Shown: positions 27,420 to 36,471, counted from the stretch's first letter. The stretch: DNA of 64,000 nt from an uncultured Bacteroidales bacterium (GCA_946413585.1 CAMKLG010000005.1:1-64000); one strand, 5' to 3'. Translations and numbers: made by a program. The notes: a model not told the origin generated them from the sequence alone.

Positions 27420-28172
27420 ATGAAACCGAATAACATCAAACTGATTATCGTGCCCGACATTCATGGGCGCACTTTTTGGGAAGACGTTTTCAAATTTGAT
27501 ACCGAAATCGTTTTCTTGGGTGATTACCTGGATCCATATCCTTATGAGGAAATCTATCCTTGGGATGCACTGGATAATTTCACTCACATATTGTCTTTCG
27601 CGAAAGGGAATCCGAGAGTTCACCTTTTGATCGGGAATCACGATCTCGCCTATGTCAAAGATCCCAAAATGTGTCAAAATCGCATAGACAGGGCGAATTA
27701 CGACGAGATACACAAGTTGTTTATTGGCAATGAGGGCTTGTTTTCTTTGGCATACGAATGCACCATCAATGGGAAACACTTCTTTCTTTCACATGCAGGT
27801 ATAACACCAGGCTGGCATAAAGCGCATTCAAATATATTCAAAAGATCTTTTTCTGAATCATTGAATGCGGATTACATTAACCAATTGTATCTTGACGGCT
27901 CGTTGAATGGCATCTTGGGAGAGGTGGGCTACCAAAGGTATGGCTCCAATAAACATGGTAGTATTGTATGGGCAGACATCTATGAGCACGAGGAAGCCCA
28001 CCAGGATTGCCAGACAGATACCATTCAAATTGTGGGACATACCCAACGGGTAGAATCCCCTTTGTGGATAGAACGGCCTAATTTTGTCTATGATGTGGAT
28101 ATCCGGCAGTGCGTGTATCTTGACACAGAGGGAAATATATGCTTGCTTGACACGGGAGAAAATATAGGATAA
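27420..28172 (+). CDS. Calcineurin-like (PPP-type) metallophosphatase
   Basis: The 250-residue soluble protein has the complete metallophosphoesterase set: PDIHG (DxH), FLGDYLD (GDxxD), LIGNHDLAY (GNHD), SHAGITPGW and VGHTQ (GH). Order and spacing resemble small bacterial PPP/protein-phosphatase-like enzymes (PrpA/ApaH group), which hydrolyse phosphoproteins or dinucleoside polyphosphates using two metals. The substrate is unknown. It is the last gene of the run, 23 bases after the membrane protein. A functional link between an active phosphatase and the kinase-like AAA protein is plausible but inferred. Confidence 0.85.
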   Translation: MKPNNIKLIIVPDIHGRTFWEDVFKFDTEIVFLGDYLDPYPYEEIYPWDALDNFTHILSFAKGNPRVHLLIGNHDLAYVKDPKMCQNRIDRANYDEIHKLFIGNEGLFSLAYECTINGKHFFLSHAGITPGWHKAHSNIFKRSFSESLNADYINQLYLDGSLNGILGEVGYQRYGSNKHGSIVWADIYEHEEAHQDCQTDTIQIVGHTQRVESPLWIERPNFVYDVDIRQCVYLDTEGNICLLDTGENIG

Positions 28173-28487
28173 TCAATTGCAGGGCGTGATCAGAAACTTC
28201 ATCTTGGTCACTCCCCGCCTCCCCACCAACTGCTAACTGCTAATTTGACAAGTTTTTCTTCCAAAATTCCACCCAGCACCCACGACACGCGCGTGCCATT
28301 TCCTTCGCGCATTTTTTACACTTTGTCATTTTAACCTCGAAACCTGCCACATTTACCTCGAAAAATGTCATTTTTATATATTTGATTTTTAGTAAGTTAA
28401 ACTGATTTTTGCCGTTGATTTTCTTGAAAGGATTTTGTATGTTTGCTGCCTGAAATTTAATGTTTTTATCGTTTAAATTAAACTGTT
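28173..28487. other. Spacer with small-ORF candidate and ORF6N promoter
   Basis: This 315-base gap holds a short heptamer stretch (aactgct aactgct, about 28229-28243), the reverse-strand 43-codon ORF below, and a TATGTTTG box (28438-28445) with TTG 20 bases upstream that likely serves the ORF6N gene. Confidence 0.5.
28240..28371 (-). CDS. Candidate 43-residue zinc-ribbon protein
   Basis: Too short for the ORF track. The reverse strand reads an ATG-to-TAG frame of 43 codons beginning MTFFEVNVAGFEVKMTKC, with two Cys pairs CKKC and CRGC spaced by seven residues (C-x2-C-x7-C-x2-C). The tail is WVEFWKKNLSN, and the whole is basic. Four suitably spaced Cys suggest a small zinc-binding or nucleic-acid-binding protein. 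An alternative start is the Met at residue 15. Its TAG stop lies in a heptamer stretch, as for several real genes here. A chance ORF remains possible. Confidence 0.4.
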   Translation of the reverse strand: MTFFEVNVAGFEVKMTKCKKCAKEMARACRGCWVEFWKKNLSN

Positions 28488-29096
28488 ATGACGAATATTA
28501 TGGATGTAGAAGACAAGATGATCACTCTGAGAAACCAGCAGGTGATTCTGGACTCTGATGTAGCGAATCTCTATGACGTGGAGACTCGTGATATAAACAA
28601 AGCGGTTAAAAACAACCCGAGGAAGTTTCCCGAAGGTTACATTATCGAACTAAATGCCTCTGAGAAACGTGAACTGGTGGAAAATTTCCACCGGTTCAAT
28701 CGACAGAAACACTCCACCACCAATCCTAAAGCTTTCACCGAGAAAGGTCTCTATATGTTGGCCACAATCCTGAAAGGACCCAAAGCAGAGGAAACTACCA
28801 TTGCCATCGTGGAAGCATACGCGAAACTGCGTGAACTCGCTCAGGTGATATCCGAAGTATCGCAACACGAAGACGACAAAGCGGTACAGCAATCGCTGCT
28901 GCAGCGTGGCGGACAGCTAGCGGCGGAGCTGCTGACAGACAATCTGCCAATCCAAAGCAGCGAGACCTCCGTGGAGCTGAACCTTGCTATGTTCAAGCTC
29001 AAGCACACTGTAAAGCGGGAAAAAGACGATGAAATTGTTCAACTGAAACAGGAACTGGCGGAACTGAAACGAATGGTGCGTCCAGACGCTCCATAA
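28488..29096 (+). CDS. ORF6N-domain protein
   Basis: The 202-residue protein has an N-terminal ORF6N domain: ITLRNQQVILDSDVANLYDVETRDINKAVKNN, FPEGYIIEL and TEKGLYMLATIL. ORF6N is a DNA-binding domain of KilA-N/antirepressor type, found in phage proteins and in solitary chromosomal genes of Bacteroidota. The C-terminal third is a Glu/Leu/Lys coiled coil. No other phage genes are next to it, so a solitary regulator is more likely than a prophage. A second possible start is the Met at 28500. Confidence 0.82.
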   Translation: MTNIMDVEDKMITLRNQQVILDSDVANLYDVETRDINKAVKNNPRKFPEGYIIELNASEKRELVENFHRFNRQKHSTTNPKAFTEKGLYMLATILKGPKAEETTIAIVEAYAKLRELAQVISEVSQHEDDKAVQQSLLQRGGQLAAELLTDNLPIQSSETSVELNLAMFKLKHTVKREKDDEIVQLKQELAELKRMVRPDAP

Positions 29097-29280
29097 TCTG
29101 TGTCATCCGTGCAATCTGTGCGCCCTAAAACCAAAAATTCGCCGCAGGCGAACCCCGAATCCCACAAAACATTCGCAATTGACCGTTTACCACCGTTTCA
29201 TCCGCTTGGAAGCGGATGCTCCTACGTATTCATCCCTATCCGCACATCAACTGCTAACTACTAACTACTAACTGCTAACT
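29097..29280. repeat. Short palindromes and heptamer array at the addA-like 3' end
   Basis: The gap holds a small palindrome TTCGCC gca GGCGAA (about 29137-29151), ATCCGCT tgga AGCGGAT (about 29200-29217) and then a heptamer array of aactgct/aactact units (about 29250-29280). The array ends inside the TAG stop codon of the helicase gene. No gene is seen. Confidence 0.7.
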
Positions 29281-32200
29281 AGCATTTTTCCCCTTCAATA
29301 TACAGAATCTCCGTCCGCACGTCCTTGTACCCCATTTTCTGCATATACGATTGATATTCAGCTAACTGCGCTTCGTATTTGGCTTGGTATTCCTTGCCGG
29401 TTTTGTAGTCAATGATCATCACGTGGTCTGGTTTGAAAACGATGCGGTCTGGACGCTTCAATTCGCCGCTTTCCGTGATGATAGAGATTTCATTTAAGAC
29501 CTTATCTTCTTCATTTACATAGAAATAGGGTCTTAAATGATGGTCTTCGGCAATCCGTTTGAAAAGTTGTCGCAGCCGCTCCCGAATGTTTTCTGGTTCT
29601 GATTCCAAAAGGGTGTCGATTTCCCCTTCAGTGGAAGGGAAAGAGGTCAATTTCTGCAAACATTGGTGTATGCGATTTCCTGTCTCCACGGATTCGGAGA
29701 TGCTTTCAGAACGAATGACCTTCATAATGTTATTGTTGAAAAAGGTCATATCGGAGCAGGAAACGTGAAAGTTCGTATCCTTTTTCGCTGTTTTTTCTTC
29801 TTCCTTTGGGTTTTGCCACTCCTTTTCCCCAAAATGGTAGATACCATCATCACTATCGCCTAAATACTGCTGCAGTTGGGAACGAACATCTGCTTTGCTT
29901 TGTGATTGATTCTTCGGGAATTCGGTCAGGATGTACAACATGTCGCGGGCACGAGTGAAATCCACATACCACAAATTCAGCACGTCAAGCAATCTTTTGT
30001 CCTCTTCTTCTTCGAATTCTGACTCGAAATCGGAATATTTAAGGCTTTTCTCGTGTGATACGTAACAATATTGTCCGCTTTCGGTGTCTTGTACCCAATA
30101 GGAGGTCGGTTGTGCATTGACTGCGTTGCACCACGTGATAACCACTGGAAACTCTAATCCCTTGGAGGTGTGGATGGTCATCAGTCGCACGGCATCTGTA
30201 GTTCCTGACAGGGAGAGTCGTGGGATAGTGTCGCCCGACGAATGAAGATCATTCCACCAATCGAGGAAACCCGAGATGGAAGCTGCCTGTGTTTGGGCAT
30301 ATTCGTTCACCAAGTCGAGCAAATCGGCTATGAAAGGGTCTGTCTCTCGCTGAAAGTTGTAAAAACGAATGATTTCTTTTACCGTCAAGAGGAACGGATC
30401 CTTTGTCCACTGAGTGAGGATATGGCGGAAGTTGGTCAGCTGAAATTCTGTTTCTACCAAGTCATAGAAGTTTTGGTCAGCGGTTTTTTCCAAAATGCGA
30501 TGCCAAGGTTGGTTGAACTTTTGGGCAAGATATTGCAGAATCAGCGATTGCGACAGTTTATCTGTAGGGTTGATAAGTATTTGTAAAGTGCTGATTACCA
30601 ATCCAACATTTGCATTGTCGCAAAGCTGTAAAGAATCGGAGGTGACCACGGGAATGCCGGCAGCCATCAGTCGTTGAGCGAATGTGTTGCACTTGGCGCG
30701 CCCGCGAAGCAGCACCGCCATGTCGCCGTATCCATACCCACGTTTTTTGGCATCCATGACCGCATAGATGAGATCGGCCTCCTCGGGACGCAACGCCAAA
30801 TAGACGTTCTGGTAGTAATCCGCAGGGCAATTTGGCCAAACTTTGCGCAGATCCTTAAACGGCTTTTCCGATTGGCTAGTGTAAATCTGAACCAAACCGC
30901 CCTCCTTATCCGTTGTCGTTTTTTGTGCCACATCGATGTAATAGTCTGATTTTCCAAGCTGTTGGGCGTAAAATTCGAAGAACTGATTGTTGAAGGTGAC
31001 GATGGCCTCGCGAGACCGGTAATTGGTATCCAACCGCTCCGCGTGAAACGGTTGTTCGTTGGAAAGCAATTGGGCGATATCTTGCTCTGAAGCAGTGCTT
31101 TTCAATCGATTTTCATCCATCAGATGGTAAAAAAGATTGACATCGCCGTTGCGGAAACGGTAAATCGACTGTTTGACATCTCCAAAGAGTGTGATATTCC
31201 CATTTTCTTCACCTAATGCATTGATTAACATTGGCTTAAGGTCTTGCCACTGCATTAGGGAGGTGTCCTGAAACTCATCGATGAAGAAGGTTCGGTAGAA
31301 ACTCAGCTTCTCAAACAGCGGTTCTCCCTGCGTGTAGGAATGGATTTCATCGTTTACTAATGGATTGCTTTCTGACAGGAAGAAAGAATCCGTTTGTTCT
31401 TTAATGGTTTCGATGTGGTGTGTTAAATTATTGAGTACCAGTAAGTAATTAGCACTTTTGGCCAATGCGCGGCAGGAATAGTACGTTTTGGCCATGGGCA
31501 GTACAATTGCCTGCATTTGTTGGAAGATTTCCTCAATTTGAGCGATATAATGCTCACGACTTATTTCCGAAGAATCGTTTTTGCTCTTTCCTGCCTTGAA
31601 AATTTTGTCGTGGTTCATGCCCTTGACAAAACGACTCTCTTCTATCCCTTTGGTGGTGTCAAAAGGATCGTTGACGATATTTTGGAACCATTTGTCCCAT
31701 TTCATCGTCTGATTGGTCGAAATACCCGCGGATTCAGCTGATTCAAAGACTTTTAACGCTTGTGTGCAAAGCGGCTGTAGCTGCTTTGCGCAAGCATTTT
31801 CAATGACGTGGTATTTTTTCTTCCAATTGGTTACAATCTGCATTAAATCAGATGTTTCCAATATGTTTTTAACGAAAGGATGGCTCTTTTCCGTGTCTTT
31901 GTATAGGATATTCAGACTGTTGGTGAGAAAATGCTGGATGTTGGCACTGCCTTTGTCTTCCAACTGCCGACTCAATTCCTGCACTACCACTTCAAATTGC
32001 TGGCTATTTTGCGATAAGTCGCAGATATACTGCTCGATAGCCATACGGAAGAAATCCGTTAAGTGGATTTGTACCGCGTAGTTCATGCTGAGGTTCAGGT
32101 AGAGGGCGGAAGAGCGGATAAGCCGTTGGATGAAACTGTCGATAGTGGTGATGCTGAATCTCGCATAATCGTATAAAACACTATGCAACAGTGCTTTGGA

Positions 32201-32551
32201 AGTCCTATTAAAGAATAAGAAAGCGTCTTCGGGAGAAAGCGTATAGTTTTCCCCGAAGACTTTCTTGCTTAAGTTCTGTAAGTCGTTCTCCGCGATGTCA
32301 GTATGCGCTTTGGCAAAAGCCAGCTTGTTAAGTTGTTTTACCACACGCTCTTTCATTTCTGCACCAGCGTTATTGGTAAAAGTGATGGCCAAAATATGTT
32401 GATAATCAGTACAATGTTCGCACTGATAATCATTCTTGTCCTTCAGTTTCAGAAAGTTGTGCAGATGTCTTCTGAAGCAAGCGGCAAGGTAGTCAAGGAC
32501 CAGATTGTAGGTTTTGCCAGAGCCGGCAGATGCGGAATAGACCTTGAACAT
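29279..32551 (-). CDS. UvrD/RecB-like helicase-nuclease (AddA type)
   Basis: This 1090-residue superfamily 1A enzyme has Walker A YSASAGSGKTYNL at the start, ITFTNNAGAEMKERV (motif Ia), FIDEFQDTSLMQW (motif II), LFGDVKQSIYRFRNGD (motif III), LDTNYRSREAIV (IV), MTIHTSKGLEFPVV (V) and a late FTRARDMLYIL (VI). The C-terminus carries a PD-(D/E)XK nuclease signature, RPDRIV...MIIDYKTGKE. This is the AddA/RecB architecture for processing double-strand breaks and loading RecA. An AddB partner is not next to it in the window. It has no close upstream neighbour on its strand except purE, and its stop codon falls in a heptamer array. Confidence 0.9.
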   Translation of the reverse strand: MFKVYSASAGSGKTYNLVLDYLAACFRRHLHNFLKLKDKNDYQCEHCTDYQHILAITFTNNAGAEMKERVVKQLNKLAFAKAHTDIAENDLQNLSKKVFGENYTLSPEDAFLFFNRTSKALLHSVLYDYARFSITTIDSFIQRLIRSSALYLNLSMNYAVQIHLTDFFRMAIEQYICDLSQNSQQFEVVVQELSRQLEDKGSANIQHFLTNSLNILYKDTEKSHPFVKNILETSDLMQIVTNWKKKYHVIENACAKQLQPLCTQALKVFESAESAGISTNQTMKWDKWFQNIVNDPFDTTKGIEESRFVKGMNHDKIFKAGKSKNDSSEISREHYIAQIEEIFQQMQAIVLPMAKTYYSCRALAKSANYLLVLNNLTHHIETIKEQTDSFFLSESNPLVNDEIHSYTQGEPLFEKLSFYRTFFIDEFQDTSLMQWQDLKPMLINALGEENGNITLFGDVKQSIYRFRNGDVNLFYHLMDENRLKSTASEQDIAQLLSNEQPFHAERLDTNYRSREAIVTFNNQFFEFYAQQLGKSDYYIDVAQKTTTDKEGGLVQIYTSQSEKPFKDLRKVWPNCPADYYQNVYLALRPEEADLIYAVMDAKKRGYGYGDMAVLLRGRAKCNTFAQRLMAAGIPVVTSDSLQLCDNANVGLVISTLQILINPTDKLSQSLILQYLAQKFNQPWHRILEKTADQNFYDLVETEFQLTNFRHILTQWTKDPFLLTVKEIIRFYNFQRETDPFIADLLDLVNEYAQTQAASISGFLDWWNDLHSSGDTIPRLSLSGTTDAVRLMTIHTSKGLEFPVVITWCNAVNAQPTSYWVQDTESGQYCYVSHEKSLKYSDFESEFEEEEDKRLLDVLNLWYVDFTRARDMLYILTEFPKNQSQSKADVRSQLQQYLGDSDDGIYHFGEKEWQNPKEEEKTAKKDTNFHVSCSDMTFFNNNIMKVIRSESISESVETGNRIHQCLQKLTSFPSTEGEIDTLLESEPENIRERLRQLFKRIAEDHHLRPYFYVNEEDKVLNEISIITESGELKRPDRIVFKPDHVMIIDYKTGKEYQAKYEAQLAEYQSYMQKMGYKDVRTEILYIEGEKC

Positions 32552-32554
32552 GAA

Positions 32555-32605
32555 TAGGGTTTAGGGTTTAGAGGTTAAGGTTTAGGGTTTAGAGGTTAGG
32601 GGTTA
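32555..32605. repeat. Heptanucleotide array, TTTAGGG type
   Basis: In phase of seven: agggttt, agggttt, agaggtt, aaggttt, agggttt, agaggtt, aggggtt. The unit is formally identical to a plant telomere repeat, which is coincidence. It lies between purE and the helicase gene and contains the purE stop codon. Confidence 0.88.
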
Positions 32606-33109
32606 ATTTGTTTTGAATGAGTAGGAGATTTGGGCGAGGTCGTTGTTGGCTTTCACGATTTTCTGTTTCAGTGACAGTTTGAAAGCCAGTACTTTATCTA
32701 GCATTTCAGGGTTGTTGACGCTGAGCATTTGCAGAGCGAGGATGGCGGCATTTTGTGCGCCGTTGATGGCGACGGTGGCTACTGGGATTCCGGGAGGCAT
32801 CTGTAGCATGGCAAGTGCGGCGTCCATGCCTTCGAGGGACGATTTGATGGGTACGCCGATGACGGGTAGGGGAGTCATGGCGGCGATGACACCCGGCAGA
32901 TGGGCGGCCATGCCTGCTCCTGCGATGATCACCTTAACGCCCCGCAGGTGCGCGTTTTTCGCATACTCTGCCACCTCATCGGGGGTGCGGTGTGCTGACA
33001 ATGCCTGCACTTCGAACGGAATCTCTTGACTGTCTAAGAATTTGAACGCAGCTTCCATCACCGGAAGGTCCGATGTGCTGCCCATAATAATACTGACTAA
33101 AGGTTGCAT
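32603..33109 (-). CDS. purE: N5-carboxyaminoimidazole ribonucleotide mutase
   Basis: PurE rearranges N5-CAIR to CAIR in purine biosynthesis. The 168-residue protein has the class I signature IIMGSTSDLPVMEAA, the SAHRTPDEVAEYA stretch with the active-site His, IIAGAGMAAHLPGV and TPLPVIGVPIKSSLEGMDALLAM-like sequence. Length is normal for the bacterial octamer. A reverse TACTTTTG box lies 26-33 bases upstream, back to back with the promoter of the TonB receptor. Confidence 0.97.
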   Translation of the reverse strand: MQPLVSIIMGSTSDLPVMEAAFKFLDSQEIPFEVQALSAHRTPDEVAEYAKNAHLRGVKVIIAGAGMAAHLPGVIAAMTPLPVIGVPIKSSLEGMDAALAMLQMPPGIPVATVAINGAQNAAILALQMLSVNNPEMLDKVLAFKLSLKQKIVKANNDLAQISYSFKTN

Positions 33110-33134
33110 ATTTCTTCTATTTAATTTGAAAAGG

Positions 33135-33172
33135 CAAAAGTACGTTTTTTTTTATTTATTTTTGTACCTTTG
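33135..33172. promoter_or_regulatory. Divergent promoter pair, purE / TonB receptor
   Basis: Reverse TACTTTTG (33142-33135) points to purE and forward TACCTTTG (33165-33172) points to the receptor gene 28 bases ahead. The T-run between them is the same design as at 85-129 and 46398-46437. Confidence 0.65.
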
Positions 33173-33199
33173 CGCCCTCAAAAAATTTAACAGTTGAAG

Positions 33200-35485
33200 A
33201 TGACAAAAAGATATATTCTTTTGTGCCTTTTAAGCTTGATGAGTTTTTTTGCATTCTCGCAAAATTCTGTGTTAAAAGGTTTTACGTATGACGAAGCCAC
33301 AGGCGAATCATTGCCTTATTGTACGATACAGTTAATGGGCACTTCTTACGGTGCGTTGTCAGATGTTACGGGCGCATTCCTAATTAACAAGATTCCGGCG
33401 GGAACTTATACCGTGAAAGTTTCGCTATTGGGATATGTGGACTTGTTGGATACGATAGAATTTGCGTCCAATTCCACTATTACAAAGCGTTTCAGTATTT
33501 CACCTAATTCCCAAACACTTGATGCAGTGCAGATTATGGGTGAGAACACGAGAAAGGAACAGGAAACGCGCACGGCAGTTATCAGTGTCACACCCAAGGA
33601 CATGAGCAAGATGCCCGCTATTGGTGGTCAACCCGATTTTGCGCAATATCTGCAAGTGCTTCCGGGTATCATCTCCACTGGCGACCAAGGCGGTCAGCTT
33701 TACGTGCGCGGCGGTACGCCCGTGCAGAATATGCTCTTGATGGACGGCGTCATTCTCTTCAGCCCTTTCCATTCCATCGGTATTTTCTCTGTCTTCGACA
33801 TGGATATTATGAGCAGTGCGGATGTCTATACCGGCGGTTTCGGGGCGGAATTCGGTGGCAGAATTTCCTCCGTGATGGACATTAAAACTCGCGATGGTAA
33901 CAAAAAACGGTTATCCGGTAAGGTCGATTTGAGCAATATCGGGGCACAGTTGCTGCTCGAAGGCCCCTTGGTGAAACTTAAAGAAGATCGTAAGGCGGCA
34001 TTGAGTTTCATTGTTTCTGGTAAAGGCTCTTTCCTCGAACAATCCTCGAAATTTTTCTATCCTTACGTCAAGGATAAAGATGGATTGCCCTACACTTTTT
34101 GGGATTTGTATGGTAAAATTACCCTTTCCACCAAGAACGGAACTAAGTGGAATCTCTTCGGATTTAACTATACGGATCGTGTAAATTACAGTTCTGTAGC
34201 AAAATATGGCTGGGACAACTGGGGTGTAGGTACAAACTTCCTCATTGTGCCGGGTAATGCTCCTACCACTATTGAGGGTTCTTTGGCATATTCAAAGTAT
34301 TCTTCTGAGTTACAAGATGTTAACTATGACCCGAAACGCAGCTCTATGGATGGTTTTACCTTCGACTTGGGCTTCAACTACTATTTGGGTAAGAGCCTGT
34401 TGAAGGTCGGTATTGATGTGGTGGGCTATAACACAAACTACGAGTATTACACCATATACCATTCTCAACGCATAATTGAGGATCACACCACGGACATGTC
34501 CATTTTTGTCAAATATAAATATAATTTCCGCAATAAATTGTTGATTGAGCCTGGCTTTAGATTACAATATTATTACTCTTTAGGCGAAGTTTCCCCAGAA
34601 CCGCGATTGGCTATCAAGTATAATATTCTCAATAATTTACGATTGAAATTAGCGGCAGGTATGTATTCACAGAATTTGGTGTCTGTGACCTCCGACCAGG
34701 ATGTGGTCAGTCTGTTCACGGGCTTTGTCTCCTCTCCGCTGGATCAGTCTTTGCTCCCTTCGACCATTATTGGTGAGGACAAGGAAATCAAGGGTCGTTT
34801 GCAAAAGTCGCAGCATGTCATTTTGGGTTTGGAATATGACCCGATTAGTCCGCTGAGCATTAATTTGGAAGCCTATTTTAAGAATTTTTCACAGTTAATA
34901 TCTGTTAATCGCTATAAGATGTTGGATGAAGACAGTGAATTTATATGGGAGAAGGGTCGTGCATACGGTGGTGATATTTCTGTGAAATACGAGCAAAAAG
35001 GTGTTTACGTGTGGTTTGTCTATTCTTTGGGTTGGGTGCAGCGTTATGATGGTAAGATTACGTATTCCCCGCATTTTGACCGTCGCCACAACATTAACTT
35101 GGTAGCATCTTATTCGTTCGGCAAACGCCGTTCATGGGAGATTAACTGTCGTTGGAATTTCGGTACTGGCTTCCCGTTCACACAGACACAAGCCTACTAT
35201 CCACATTACGACCCAACGAATATCAATGATAACTATGTGGCTAATAATGAGGATGTTTACTTCCTGCTTGCTGAATTCAATGGGTCACGTTTGCCGAACT
35301 ATCACCGCCTAGACCTCGGTGTGAAGAAGAAATTCTTCCTCGGACCGCGCCACACCCTCGAAGCAAGTCTCTCTATGACGAACGTCTATAATTACCAAAA
35401 CGTCTTCTATGTTAACCGCACCACGAACGACATCATCTACCAATTGCCGTTCTTGTATTATTTCGGGGTGACGTGGAGGTTCTAA
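33200..35485 (+). CDS. TonB-dependent receptor with regulatory-like domain
   Basis: From the ATG at 33200 (the track uses a TTG two codons earlier) the protein has 761 residues: a signal peptide (MTKRYILLCLLSLMSFFAFSQ), a carboxypeptidase-regulatory-like domain (VLKGFTYDEATGESLPYCTI), a plug domain (QLYVRGGTPVQNMLLMDGV, GFGAEFGGRISSVMDIKT) and a barrel ending in an aromatic residue (YYFGVTWRF). It is an outer-membrane transporter powered by TonB. There is no SusD gene beside it, so a glycan-type SusCD system is unlikely, and the ligand is unknown. It stands alone with its own promoter. Confidence 0.9.
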   Translation: MTKRYILLCLLSLMSFFAFSQNSVLKGFTYDEATGESLPYCTIQLMGTSYGALSDVTGAFLINKIPAGTYTVKVSLLGYVDLLDTIEFASNSTITKRFSISPNSQTLDAVQIMGENTRKEQETRTAVISVTPKDMSKMPAIGGQPDFAQYLQVLPGIISTGDQGGQLYVRGGTPVQNMLLMDGVILFSPFHSIGIFSVFDMDIMSSADVYTGGFGAEFGGRISSVMDIKTRDGNKKRLSGKVDLSNIGAQLLLEGPLVKLKEDRKAALSFIVSGKGSFLEQSSKFFYPYVKDKDGLPYTFWDLYGKITLSTKNGTKWNLFGFNYTDRVNYSSVAKYGWDNWGVGTNFLIVPGNAPTTIEGSLAYSKYSSELQDVNYDPKRSSMDGFTFDLGFNYYLGKSLLKVGIDVVGYNTNYEYYTIYHSQRIIEDHTTDMSIFVKYKYNFRNKLLIEPGFRLQYYYSLGEVSPEPRLAIKYNILNNLRLKLAAGMYSQNLVSVTSDQDVVSLFTGFVSSPLDQSLLPSTIIGEDKEIKGRLQKSQHVILGLEYDPISPLSINLEAYFKNFSQLISVNRYKMLDEDSEFIWEKGRAYGGDISVKYEQKGVYVWFVYSLGWVQRYDGKITYSPHFDRRHNINLVASYSFGKRRSWEINCRWNFGTGFPFTQTQAYYPHYDPTNINDNYVANNEDVYFLLAEFNGSRLPNYHRLDLGVKKKFFLGPRHTLEASLSMTNVYNYQNVFYVNRTTNDIIYQLPFLYYFGVTWRF

Positions 35486-35589
35486 CTGTTAGCTTTTGGC
35501 TTTTGGACGTTTTCTGGCGATAAACTAATGCCTTGGAGCTTAGGGTTGGATGTTGACTTTGAAATATTCCCTATCCCCTATTGCCTCTA
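35486..35589. repeat. Heptamer stretches between receptor and permease
   Basis: ctgtta, gcttttg, gcttttg follows the receptor stop, and attccct, atcccct, attgcct, ctaaacc leads into the permease. The CTA of the last unit is the permease stop codon on the reverse strand. Confidence 0.6.
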
Positions 35590-36471
35590 AACCAACAGTG
35601 CCAGTGCTCCCACCGCCAGTCCTAATCCCATGCACAACGCTTTCATAACAAGGAAGTTGCGTTTAGATTGTGCCATCAAGGGAATGCCGGCGTGACCGTT
35701 TTGTGCGATGGAGTTGGCCAACAGGATGCCGAAGGGAAGCGTGCCCTGCAAGAAGAGCATCACGAAGATGAGATGCGGACCTGAAACAGGCAGGAAACCC
35801 ACCGCTACCGCGATGAGTAGTATCAACCACATTGTCCAGGTGTGAGTCTCCATAAGAGATTGTAAATCAATAAAATGATTAATTATTCCTAAAGCTAACA
35901 GTGTGACGAATGCATACGAAAACAAAGTGAGCGCGTGTTGTTTGATGACGTGCTCCCAAAGGTGTTCGTGCAGGAAATGCGACAAACGCGCTCTCCAATG
36001 GTGGTCGCCACTCTCTTTGTGGTGATGTTGATGTTCTTCGTGTAGCACAAAGTCGTGCTTGTCGGATTCGCTGAGTTTCTTTTCAGGGAGTTTAAGGAAT
36101 ATTAACCCTACAGCAAAGCCGATGAGGTAGAGGATACCGGTGAGAATAAGTGCATGTTTGGGACTTTGAGCAGCGAGAAAGAGGGCTTCGTCGCCGAAGG
36201 TAGCGATCATGCCGCCCATAAGAGCGCCGAAAGAGAGCAGCCGGTGGGTGAACAGCGACACTACCACGAAGCCACCCGCACACCCGGGTATCGCTCCGAA
36301 CAGACATGCCAACGCCAATTCCGCTACGGGTTTTCCATGCAGTTTCTTAAATAAAACACCTGAAGATGAGATGTTTATCGATTCGATGACCGCCATCAGC
36401 AACATCACCAACAGCGTGATGGACACCGATTCCTTTAAAGCCTCCCAAAAAATGTTAAAAACAATTTGCAT
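35587..36471 (-). CDS. Putative metal permease, His-rich loop
   Basis: From MQIVFNIFWEALKES (36471) the protein has 294 residues; the track start adds 16 polar residues. Eight to ten hydrophobic helices are arranged as two similar halves, each with a Gly/Pro motif (LFGAIPGCAGGF and VGFLPVSGPHLIF) and FGDEAL-type acidic helices. A cytoplasmic loop at about residues 140-160 is His-rich (HEEHQHHHKESGDHHW). This matches the family annotated as putative manganese transporter / arsenic efflux permease in Bacteroidota. His-rich loops favour a metal substrate, but which metal is unknown. Confidence 0.72.
   Translation of the reverse strand: MQIVFNIFWEALKESVSITLLVMLLMAVIESINISSSGVLFKKLHGKPVAELALACLFGAIPGCAGGFVVVSLFTHRLLSFGALMGGMIATFGDEALFLAAQSPKHALILTGILYLIGFAVGLIFLKLPEKKLSESDKHDFVLHEEHQHHHKESGDHHWRARLSHFLHEHLWEHVIKQHALTLFSYAFVTLLALGIINHFIDLQSLMETHTWTMWLILLIAVAVGFLPVSGPHLIFVMLFLQGTLPFGILLANSIAQNGHAGIPLMAQSKRNFLVMKALCMGLGLAVGALALLV

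Noticed and set aside
28173-28230. Terminator after the phosphatase gene
   Set aside because: Only a weak GTGATC/GGTCAC pairing with a long loop and no T-run.
28488-29096. Prophage remnant marked by the ORF6N gene
   Set aside because: No integrase, structural or lysis genes are near; solitary ORF6N genes are common in Bacteroidota.
32555-32605. Telomere-like TTTAGGG repeat as a chromosome end
   Set aside because: It is internal, short and one of many drifting heptamer arrays between ordinary genes.
33194-33199. TTG start for the TonB receptor
   Set aside because: An ATG two codons later gives a normal signal peptide.
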